The position numbers and the translations under genes are program-made. The notes below the pieces were generated by a model. The model made no database searches, was not told the origin of the DNA, and worked only from the letters and a program-made list of their open reading frames with translations. This document shows, one piece after another, positions 7,485 to 14,181 of a stretch of DNA of 14,181 nt (its first letter is position 1; every line of letters begins with the position of its first letter). The DNA is from an uncultured Deferribacteraceae bacterium (lineage in GTDB: Bacteria > Chrysiogenota > Deferribacteres > Deferribacterales > Mucispirillaceae), in NCBI GenBank assembly GCA_947039055.1, contig CAMQYB010000026.1:1-14181 (forward strand), given 5' to 3'.

Positions 7485-8777
7485 CTATTTAACAAAAGAT
7501 AATTGAAGTTCGTAAGCTTTTTTTAGATGCTTATCTAATGGTTTTGGGTAGATAGTTTTACATAGAGAGTTTTCACTTCCTGCATAATATGCTTTAACAC
7601 AATCTGATCCATCTTGTTGTGATATGTTTTGAGTAGAGTATCTATATTGATATCCTCTGCTTGATATAATCGTTAAAATTAAGGAAACAGAAAAGATAGT
7701 TAGAAATAGACTTGTAGCAATCAAGGTTAATTTATTTTTATATCTTGTATGAAGTTTGATAAACAATATTATAATTATTGGAGTTGCGATAAGTGTAAAT
7801 ATGTAATGTCTTGTGGCAATAATTGCTTCAGATGATCCTCTAATCAAAGATACACCTGCAATATTGATTATTACACAAATTAGAATTGCATAAAATGCTT
7901 GAAGATATTTATTTTTAAATACGTCTCCATTAACTATAAATACTACGATAGGAATAGCGACAAATATTATATAAATAATGCTTGAATATAAGTTACTAGA
8001 CTTTATTAATGTACTTATCAGAAATAAGGAGTTTATAAAATGGCTTAAAAATTCAGGTGTTGAAGAAAATATAGTTTCTGGATTATCATTTTTAAATATA
8101 TAAAAGGGTAGTAATACAACAGCTATAAAGATTAAAAAGGTGATTACCAATCTTAAAATTTCATACGTTTTGTGTTTATTTTCAGGTTTAGATATGTAGA
8201 TTAATTCTTTTAAAATAAAAGCTATCATTACGCCAGTTGGAAAAGAGTAACTTGTTGATATAGCAGATAGCCACATAAGTAGCAACATTATGATGGTGTT
8301 TCTATTATTTCGTTCTCTAATAAATCCAAAGTATATAGCAAGTAGTCCAAAAGTTGTCATTAACATTAATGAGATTAAAAATGGCTGTGTAAATGCAGTA
8401 ACGAAACGATGAGAGAAAAACATAACAAACAGTAAAGGAGTGAAAGGGATAGTTTTAGTATAGTCTTTAATTATAAGGTAGAGAGCAAAGAGCATTCCAA
8501 TAAAGAAGAAATAGTTGACTATCGCCATATATTTAAAATTCAAATCATTTATTAGATACATTATGTATACGTATAATTTTGTAGTTATAATAAGGTGTTC
8601 ATTATGAGGAGTAAAGAGCATATCAAGCGATAGATTTGGAAGATAGAAAATCATTTCCCATTCATCCCAATAAGGTATATTAACAGTAGAGTTCACAATA
8701 AAAACCAGATTAACAACAACGAATATTGCAAGGATTAGCCATGAGACTAGGTTTATAGTTTTATAATGTTTTGACAT
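7485..8777 (-). CDS. GT-C-like multi-pass membrane protein B2
   Basis: A 430-residue paralogue of B1 and B3 with the same order of hydrophobic segments. The first loop has PYWDEW (35-40) and TPHNEH, and the tail has Cys393 and Cys406. Parts of the protein track B1 (WEMIFYLPNLS, the SKPENKH segment, YYAGS.NSLC). Others track B3 (PYWDEW, the INDLNFKYM segment, the NYFFFIGM segment). This makes it a mosaic. AGGATTAATC precedes the ATG. Unlike B1 and B3 it has no A gene behind it: its stop is followed within 13 nt by the promoter block of B1. Glycosyltransferase activity is inferred from architecture only. Confidence 0.75.
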   Translation of the reverse strand: MSKHYKTINLVSWLILAIFVVVNLVFIVNSTVNIPYWDEWEMIFYLPNLSLDMLFTPHNEHLIITTKLYVYIMYLINDLNFKYMAIVNYFFFIGMLFALYLIIKDYTKTIPFTPLLFVMFFSHRFVTAFTQPFLISLMLMTTFGLLAIYFGFIRERNNRNTIIMLLLMWLSAISTSYSFPTGVMIAFILKELIYISKPENKHKTYEILRLVITFLIFIAVVLLPFYIFKNDNPETIFSSTPEFLSHFINSLFLISTLIKSSNLYSSIIYIIFVAIPIVVFIVNGDVFKNKYLQAFYAILICVIINIAGVSLIRGSSEAIIATRHYIFTLIATPIIIILFIKLHTRYKNKLTLIATSLFLTIFSVSLILTIISSRGYQYRYSTQNISQQDGSDCVKAYYAGSENSLCKTIYPKPLDKHLKKAYELQLSFVK

Positions 8778-8854
8778 GATTAATCCTTAATTTAATAATT
8801 TTAATATCGTAACAATGAGACGTTATATTATATGAATACGGTTGATAAGTCTAT
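8778..8854 (-). promoter_or_regulatory. Conserved upstream block and promoter of B2
   Basis: TAGACT (8853-8848) and TATAAT (8832-8827) on the - strand, 15 nt apart, precede a leader ending in AGGATTAATC and the B2 ATG. The block is nearly identical to those of B1 and B3. The match to the B3 region continues upstream without a gap into the ubiA-like remnant. Confidence 0.7.
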
Positions 8855-8927
8855 ATACAATCATATATTTGTAATAATTATATTTGAGTAGGTAAACAGA
8901 TATTATGAGGTTACTGGTGTGTAAATA
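8842..8927 (+). pseudogene. Decayed 5' end of the ubiA-like gene with its promoter (duplication relic)
   Basis: This stretch aligns without gaps to 12314-12399 (offset 3,472), the promoter and first codons of the intact UbiA-family gene. TTGATA (8842-8847) matches the -35, and TATATT (8864-8869) stands where the functional copy has TATAAT. At 8898-8915, AGATATTATGAGGTTACT matches AGATATTATAAGGTTATT at 16 of 18 positions. In frame it would read Asp-Ile-Met-Arg-Leu-Leu, then a TAG stop. The start codon is lost. The remainder up to 9044 shows no gene, only a small hairpin at 8945-8959. Confidence 0.65.
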
Positions 8928-8944
8928 GAAGTTGTAAAATTCAA

Positions 8945-8959
8945 CTAAGTATTACTTAG
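8945..8959. repeat. Small perfect inverted repeat downstream of A2
   Basis: CTAAGT (8945-8950) and ACTTAG (8954-8959) form a 6-bp stem with a 3-nt loop. An AGTTG/CAACT pair overlaps nearby. There is no clear T-run on the - strand, so it is not called a terminator, although it lies between the end of A2 and the B2 promoter. Confidence 0.25.
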
Positions 8960-9044
8960 AATGAGAACGTTTCTGTTAGGTGATTTTATTTCAATAACTT
9001 TTAAATACTACTTGATAGATAGTTTAAGTATAAGTTGTTTCGTC

Positions 9045-10908
9045 CTAATTATCTTCAAGAGTATAAAATTTGAGTTCAAAAGAGTTAGTTGTCATCATAT
9101 TCGTAATAATTTTTTCAAAAGCAGTAGAACTATTTTTGGTTAATAACTGGAGTTCTGGAGTGATTGAAAATTTATCTACCAAGTATGGATTTGTTCCATT
9201 ATAGTAATCAAGAAAAGATTCTGTGCTATCAACTAGAGGAGATAATAAAACAGGAGTTTCAATCATTCCTGCGATTACTCTAAAGTATAATGTTTCTCCA
9301 CCAGTTACGGTTAAACTCATTTTATATAATTGTCCTCTAAAAAGAAACGATATCAATTTTCCGAAGGCTGTTTTCTTTAATTTCATTGATACAAAAATAG
9401 GTGAATTGTTTTTAGGAACTTCTATTGTTTCATTAAAAGCATACTCTTTAGATGAAATTTCTTTAAATGTTAGATTATCAAATTTGTCTTTATCTTTTTT
9501 CTTGAAATGTAACTCTAAGATATTTATTTTATTAAAACTACCAACAAGGTCGTATCTATTTAATATGTGTATCCACGACGGTGAGTCCATCATCGTTGGA
9601 AGTCTATTATCAATTTCATCAATAGCAAATAAAATATTTTCAGGAGCATCATCACTTAGTAGATGATTACTATTTAATTCACGTAACTCTTTAGTGTATG
9701 CAGAGTAACTTTGTATAACTGGTCTTGGTTTATAGTTTAGATCTGATGCAATTAACGTCCCTTGATAGAACGGATAGCTATCAATTGTTTCATTATCAAA
9801 CATCCCTTTATAATGAGTAATTGTCTCAAGTGCTTCTTGAATTTCAGCATCCATATTGCCCGTTAAAGCGAGTAAATTATTTTCTATTTTAGGGTATGAT
9901 TCATAAGTGATAGAGGCTAGTAATATTATACTGAAAAGTACCGTTATGTATTTCATATTTTTATTAATTAGAAAGTTAGTGATATTTTCTTTATAGATAG
10001 TTATAGACATGAATGAGTTAATTAGTAATATCGCTAAATAACATTTATTATAATGAGGAGAGTCATGCCTTACGAAACCATATTTGAATGCAATAAAGAG
10101 AGGTGCTAATATCGCTAAGAGTAGTATAATCTTTTTTAAGTTTCCATCAAACTTTTTAAATGCAAATTTTATCGTATGGAATATAGTTAGAATTATGAGA
10201 AAAATAACCGTAATAAAATTGTAGATAGGGAAACCGTTCGTAGGGATCATAGCGTCGTTATATCCACTCATAATTTCGAATGATGATGTAAAATATACAG
10301 GAATATTTTCAATAGGTTGTCCGATAATCACCCAGAATAATATCGTCCATACAGTAAGTAGAGGTGTTAAAAATATTTTTCTACTATCTTTAAATAATAT
10401 GATATCAGCGAGGATTACGGAGAAGGCTAACATTGCAATACTATTAGTTTTAATATACATAAGAGGCACAGTTATTAATATTGCATAGATCATATATAGA
10501 TAATATTTTTTATCATCACTAGCTTTTGATGCGAGCAATACCATCGCTATAGAGATAACATACTGTATTAAATTACCTATACCGATTAATGCAGTTGTTA
10601 AAATAAAAATTAAAAAGAGTACTGTAGATCTTTTATTTTCTATTTTAAAAAACGGAATTAATATAAACGATAGCAGGATGTTATATATAAATGTGATAAG
10701 AAACTGATTGATAGGAGAGATCATAAAACCGAGTGGTCCAGCTGTAAAAATAATATCTTTACCGAACTCAATATCTCTTCCAACAGCCCAGTTAAGTACG
10801 GCAATCCATGATTCATCTAAATTGTATCCAGGTAGACTAAACTGCAATCGGTGTTACAGTTACCACAAATAATATAAAAAATATAATCTGTATATTGCGT
10901 TCTTTCAT
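9045..10908 (-). pseudogene. GT-C-like membrane protein A2, frameshifted near the N-terminus
   Basis: A second copy of A1. The original start is the ATG at 10908, with GGAG 7 nt upstream and the same MKERNIQI beginning as A1. After 23 codons the frame hits TAG (10839-10837). Deleting one T of the GTTTAG string restores the A1 frame exactly (AVSLPGYNLDESW against AVFIPSSGLDSSW, 13 codons each). The rest is open to the TAG at 9045. A 600-residue product could start at the TTG at 10847, 5 nt before that stop, by reinitiation, but it would lack TM1 and has no clear ribosome-binding site. Residues equivalent to A1 48-567 are identical; the N-terminal loop and last 50 or so residues differ. The gene follows B3 by 46 nt. 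It may be inactive, weakly expressed, or a sequencing error. Confidence 0.75.
9206..10766. repeat. 1,561-bp identical repeat, copy 2 (inside A2)
   Basis: Partner of 4355-5915, in the same orientation. The first mismatches outside are at 9205/4354 on the left and 10767/5916 on the right. The copies are separated by 3,290 nt that hold B1 and B2. Confidence 0.93.
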
Positions 10909-10954
10909 TTTTTTCTCCAGCTGGTTTTATGATCGATATAAGATACTACTATCT

Positions 10955-12250
10955 TTAATACTCTTTAACAAAAGATAATTGAAGTTCGTAAGCTCTTTTT
11001 AGATAATAGTCTAACGGGACAGGGAAGATTGGTTGACATAGAGAACCTCCACCTTGCGTATAATATGCTTTAACACAATCATATCCATATTGTCGTGATT
11101 GATTAATTTGAGCATACCTTTTATCTATTGGATATTGATTAAATGAGATAAATATTGATGTCGTTAATATGCTTATATATAAAAATGAGATCAATATTGT
11201 TAATTTGTTTTTATATCTCATATATAGCTTAACAAATAGTAGAGCTAATACAGGTATCACAACAATTGTAAACATTAAATGTCTTGATGATAAACTAGCT
11301 TCATTTATTCCTCTAATCAATGACACGCCTGCTACATTTATAATTGTACAGATTACGATGGCGTAACATGCTTGAAGAGATTTATCTTTGAATACATCTT
11401 TATTAATTATAAATGTCAGTATCGGAATAGAGACAAGTATACAGCAAGGGATAATAATCAGTAAGTTGCTACTTCTCATAAGTGTTGTCACAAGAAGACA
11501 AGACTGTAAGAAATGATTTATAAAGAAAGATAGAGGAGAAATAACTGTGTTGATCTCATTATTTTGAAAGATGTAAAAAGGCATTAAGACTGTAAATATA
11601 AAGATTATGAATGTGATCACAACTCTTGCAATTTCATAGACTCTATGTTGATTTTGAGGTTTAGATATATGAATTATTTCTTTTAAAATGTAAGCTATCA
11701 TTACGCCAGTTGGAAAAGAGTAACTTGTTGATATAGCAGATAAAGTCATGAATATTATCATTATCACTGTGTTTCTATTATTTCGTTCTCTAATAAATCC
11801 AAAATATATAGCAAGTAACCCAAAAGTTGTCATTAACGTTAATGAGATCAAAAATGCAAACAAATAACCACTAATAAGTGATGGAGAGAAAAGAGGAATA
11901 AAAAGTAGAGGAGTGAAGGCTATGTCTTTAGTATAATTTTTAATTATTAAATAGAGAGATAAAGCCATTCCAATAAAGAAGAAGTAGTTGATTATGATCA
12001 TATATTTGAAATTCAAATCATTTATTGCATATTGCAGATATACGTATAATTTTGTGGTTACGATAAGATGTTCGTTATGAGGAGTAAATAATCTAGTAAG
12101 AGATATATTAGGAAGATCATTAACAATTGCCCATTCATCCCAATAAGGTATATTAACTGCCGAGTTAATTATAAAAACCAGATTAATAATAACAAAGGTT
12201 GCAAGAATTGCCCAAGATATAAGGTTTATAGTTTTATAATGTTTTGACAT
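10955..12250 (-). CDS. GT-C-like multi-pass membrane protein B3
   Basis: A 431-residue paralogue of B1 and B2 with the same segment order. The first loop has PYWDEW (35-40) followed by AIVNDLPNIS, which differs from the EMIFYLPNLS of the other two, and then TPHNEH. The conserved core TTFGLLAIYFGFIRERNN and the SYSFPTGVMIA block are intact. The C-terminal tail has Cys392 and Cys405 (DCVKAYYTQGGGSLC). AGGATTAATC precedes the ATG. It is the promoter-proximal gene of the unit B3-A2 and is divergent from the UbiA-family gene, with 111 nt between the two starts. This adjacency supports a role in using a lipid-linked sugar, but the activity is unproven. Confidence 0.77.
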   Translation of the reverse strand: MSKHYKTINLISWAILATFVIINLVFIINSAVNIPYWDEWAIVNDLPNISLTRLFTPHNEHLIVTTKLYVYLQYAINDLNFKYMIIINYFFFIGMALSLYLIIKNYTKDIAFTPLLFIPLFSPSLISGYLFAFLISLTLMTTFGLLAIYFGFIRERNNRNTVIMIIFMTLSAISTSYSFPTGVMIAYILKEIIHISKPQNQHRVYEIARVVITFIIFIFTVLMPFYIFQNNEINTVISPLSFFINHFLQSCLLVTTLMRSSNLLIIIPCCILVSIPILTFIINKDVFKDKSLQACYAIVICTIINVAGVSLIRGINEASLSSRHLMFTIVVIPVLALLFVKLYMRYKNKLTILISFLYISILTTSIFISFNQYPIDKRYAQINQSRQYGYDCVKAYYTQGGGSLCQPIFPVPLDYYLKRAYELQLSFVKEY

Positions 12251-12326
12251 GATTAATCCTAATTTAATAATTTTAAAATCGTAAGAATGAGACGTTATAT
12301 TATATGAATACGGTTGATAAGTCTAT
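12251..12326 (-). promoter_or_regulatory. Conserved upstream block and promoter of B3
   Basis: TAGACT (12325-12320) and TATAAT (12304-12299) on the - strand, 15 nt apart, give a leader of about 42 nt ending in AGGATTAATC. The -35 side lies beside the + strand -35 of the ubiA-like gene (12314-12319), so the two promoters overlap. Confidence 0.7.
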
Positions 12327-12341
12327 ACATAATCATATAAT
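12314..12341 (+). promoter_or_regulatory. Promoter of the ubiA-like gene, divergent from B3
   Basis: TTGATA (12314-12319) and a perfect TATAAT (12336-12341) are 16 nt apart. The predicted start near 12348 leaves a leader of only about 14 nt with no Shine-Dalgarno before the ATG at 12362. The TTGATA overlaps the spacer of the B3 promoter. Confidence 0.65.
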
Positions 12342-12361
12342 TATGATAATCTTATTTTATT

Positions 12362-13222
12362 ATGATGATAGATATTATAAGGTTATTAAGACCTAAACAA
12401 TGGACGAAAAATTTAGTTATTTTTGCAGCGATAATTTTCTCAGGAGAGCTGTTCAACTTAGAGATTTTATCTAAAACAGTGATCGGTTTCTTTATATTTT
12501 GTGGTATATCTTCTTCTGTTTATATCTTAAACGATATGATTGATGTGGAGAAAGATAGAGCACATCATAAGAAAAAAAATAGACCTATAGCATCAGGCAA
12601 GATATCTGTAACGTCTGCTACAATCATTTTTGTTATTTTATTTTTTGCATCAGTGATCGGCGCTTTACTATTAAATAAACATTTCTGTGGAGTGATAGTA
12701 ACATATTTTATTGTAAATATGTTCTATATCTTTTTGCTTAAACATATAGTTATTGTTGATGTTTTAACGATATCATTCGGGTTCTTTTTAAGAGCTGTTG
12801 GTGGTACGGTACTTGCAAGTTCTATGGTTTCTAACTACTTAATAATATGCACGATACTGCTAGCTTTATTTCTTGCTTTAAATAAACGAAGAAGTGAGAA
12901 GTTATTAACCGAGGGTAATGATTTAATTACAAGAACGATATTAGAAAGTTATTCGGTAGATATGATTGATAAGATGTTATCAGTTGTAACATCGGCTATA
13001 CTGTTTTCGTATCTATTATTTGCGATGGATCCAGGACACTCTACAATATTTGTATTTACGACAGTTTTTGTTATATACGGTTTATTTAGATATATCTATA
13101 TTGCAGATAAAACTGATTTAGCAGAGTCTCCAGAGTACGCATTGCTACACGACAAACCGCTTCTTATAAATGTTATATTATGGGTTGTTGTGAGTTATAT
13201 TATAATGTATGTAAAAAAATAG
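12362..13222 (+). CDS. UbiA-superfamily prenyltransferase, decaprenyl-phosphate phosphoribosyltransferase-like
   Basis: A 286-residue integral membrane enzyme with about 8-9 hydrophobic segments, normal for the family. The RPKQWTKN start (10-17), the first Asp-rich motif NDMIDVEKDR (Asn57, Asp58, Asp61, Asp65), RAHHKKKNRPIASG (66-79), NKRRSE (174-179) and the LFRYIYI...SPE...DKPLL tail match the subgroup typified by mycobacterial Rv3806c. That enzyme transfers phosphoribose from PRPP to decaprenyl phosphate at the cytoplasmic face. The specificity here is inferred; ubiquinone or menaquinone prenyltransferase is less likely because of the RPIASG and KRR signatures. ATG at 12362 or 12365 may be used; neither has a Shine-Dalgarno, and the leader is very short. 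An SDR gene follows after 12 nt. Together they suggest synthesis of a polyprenyl-phosphate-pentose, possibly for the adjacent GT-C-like proteins. Confidence 0.85.
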   Translation: MMIDIIRLLRPKQWTKNLVIFAAIIFSGELFNLEILSKTVIGFFIFCGISSSVYILNDMIDVEKDRAHHKKKNRPIASGKISVTSATIIFVILFFASVIGALLLNKHFCGVIVTYFIVNMFYIFLLKHIVIVDVLTISFGFFLRAVGGTVLASSMVSNYLIICTILLALFLALNKRRSEKLLTEGNDLITRTILESYSVDMIDKMLSVVTSAILFSYLLFAMDPGHSTIFVFTTVFVIYGLFRYIYIADKTDLAESPEYALLHDKPLLINVILWVVVSYIIMYVKK

Positions 13223-13234
13223 TGAGAAAAAAAT

Positions 13235-14176
13235 ATGAATTTATCGGATAAAATAGTTGTAACAGGTGCATCAGGAATGCTTGGTCAGAATGTTGTATTA
13301 TTACTAACTGAGCAGGGTTATAATAATATTGTTGCAATTGATAAACATAGTGAGAATAGCAAAACATTACAGACACTTAATCCATCGGTAAAGGTTGTGA
13401 ATGCTGATCTTGCAAATGGTGGAGAGTGGGAGAATGAGTTTGAAAATGCAACAGTAATACTTATTCTTCATGCACAGATAACATCACTTTATAGAGAAGA
13501 GTTTGTAGTTAATAATGTAGAGTCTACAAAAAATGTTTTAGAAGCGATCAAGAAATATAATATTCCATATATAGTCCACGTATCATCATCAGTTGTGATC
13601 TCTGTTTCAGATGATGATTATACAGATACGAAAAAAGAGCAAGAAGAGTTAGTTATAAATTCTGGAGTTGAGTATACAGTTATTCGTCCACCCCTTATGT
13701 TTGGTTGGTTTGATAAGAAACATTTCGGTTATTTATCGAGATTTATGGAACAGACTCCTGTTTTCCCAATTCCAGGTAACGGTAAATTTTTACGACAACC
13801 ACTTTACGGCAGAGATGTTGCAAGAGTGATTATTTCTGCAATGGAGAAAAAGTTAAACAATAAGATATATAATGTTATAGGATATGAAGAGGTTGATTAT
13901 ATTGATATTGTTCGTGAGATAAAAAAAGTTAAAAGTTTGAAAACAATAATATTAAAAATACCGTACTCTCTTTTCTATTTATTGATGAAAGTATATGCGA
14001 TATTTTCAAAGAAACCACCATTTACAACATCCCAGCTAAAAGCGTTAACGGCGGGAGATTATTTCAAATCAGATAATTGGCAAGAAGATTTTAATGTAAA
14101 ACAGACTCCTTTTAAGGTTGCTATTGAAGAAACTTTTACAGATGAAAAATACTCAAAAATAATTCTAAAAGTTTAA
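13235..14176 (+). CDS. Extended SDR, NAD-dependent nucleotide- or lipid-sugar epimerase/dehydratase-like
   Basis: A 313-residue Rossmann-fold protein. The cofactor motif TGASGMLG (10-17) is followed by an acidic residue at the end of the second strand (VAID, Asp36), favouring NAD(H). The HVSSS segment (115-119) and YTDTK (Tyr129, Lys133) supply the Ser and YxxxK catalytic residues of SDRs. VIRPPLMFGW (149-158) and QPLYGRDVARVI (188-199) are typical of extended SDRs. It is not the short classical SDR type of DprE2, and the substrate is unknown. GTGAG lies 8 nt before the ATG, and the gene begins 12 nt after the UbiA-family stop, so they form an operon that may continue past the window. The hydrophobic stretch near 239-258 could associate with the membrane. 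Confidence 0.85.
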   Translation: MNLSDKIVVTGASGMLGQNVVLLLTEQGYNNIVAIDKHSENSKTLQTLNPSVKVVNADLANGGEWENEFENATVILILHAQITSLYREEFVVNNVESTKNVLEAIKKYNIPYIVHVSSSVVISVSDDDYTDTKKEQEELVINSGVEYTVIRPPLMFGWFDKKHFGYLSRFMEQTPVFPIPGNGKFLRQPLYGRDVARVIISAMEKKLNNKIYNVIGYEEVDYIDIVREIKKVKSLKTIILKIPYSLFYLLMKVYAIFSKKPPFTTSQLKALTAGDYFKSDNWQEDFNVKQTPFKVAIEETFTDEKYSKIILKV

Positions 14177-14181
14177 AGTAT

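Noticed and set aside
8961..9143. 60-codon + strand open frame
   Set aside because: It overlaps the 3' end of A2 on the other strand, shows no protein character and has no convincing ribosome-binding site.
10837..10845. Programmed +1 frameshift in A2 (GTT TAG, reminiscent of the prfB site CTT TGA)
   Set aside because: The stop follows a slippery-looking codon and a +1 shift restores the frame. However, there is no Shine-Dalgarno stimulator just upstream, and a valine tRNA would pair poorly with UUU. A1 has no such site. Simple mutation is more likely.
4197..12250. Insertion sequence or transposon as the cause of the duplications
   Set aside because: No transposase, terminal inverted repeats or target-site duplications were seen at the repeat edges. 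The edges fall inside coding sequence, as expected for homologous recombination.
7396..12326. CRISPR or phage-type repeat array
   Set aside because: The three 77-nt repeats are 1.4 and 3.5 kb apart, each sits at the same position before a B gene, and there is no spacer structure or cas gene.

Overview
The window looks like chromosomal DNA from an A+T-rich bacterium (roughly one third G+C by eye). The taxon cannot be fixed from the sequence. The citrate synthase is a long, 461-residue type with an N-terminal extension, as in some anaerobic low-GC lineages. The polyprenyl-phosphate sugar genes on the right suggest a cell-envelope glycan locus. Multi-pass membrane proteins with large extracytoplasmic parts are abundant.

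Left part (1-4064, + strand): a two-gene TCA operon of isocitrate dehydrogenase (icd) and citrate synthase (gltA), 2 nt apart. A promoter overlapping a palindrome precedes it and a rho-independent terminator closes it. A cytoplasmic TPR-like protein of unknown role follows, with its own terminator. The Icd cofactor-loop residues (Asp-Ile) predict NAD+ rather than NADP+ use.

Middle part (4197-12326, - strand): a duplicated membrane-protein array. There are two families. 'B' (about 430 aa, three copies) is GT-C-like, with WD(E/G)W and HNEH motifs in its first loop and a C-terminal Cys pair. 'A' (about 620 aa, two copies) is GT-C-like, with an LD(S/E)SW loop, an FTAGPLGF motif and a long soluble C-terminal domain. 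In transcription order they run B3, A2 (frameshifted), B2, B1, A1. Each B gene carries a nearly identical upstream block of about 77 nt with a promoter. A1 and A2 share a 1,561-bp segment that appears identical, flanked by clearly diverged ends, which is the pattern left by gene conversion. A decayed copy of the first codons of the neighbouring UbiA-family gene lies upstream of B2. It marks the edge of an ancestral tandem duplication of an A-B-'ubiA unit.

Right part (12362-14176, + strand): a UbiA-superfamily prenyltransferase resembling decaprenyl-phosphate phosphoribosyltransferases, followed 12 nt later by an extended SDR sugar epimerase/dehydratase-like protein. Its promoter is divergent from, and overlaps, the B3 promoter.

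Working model (inference): the UbiA and SDR enzymes make or modify a polyprenyl-phosphate-linked pentose or other sugar. The A and B proteins are GT-C-like membrane glycosyltransferases that use lipid-linked sugars on the outer face of the membrane. Their array is diversifying by duplication, conversion and frameshift.
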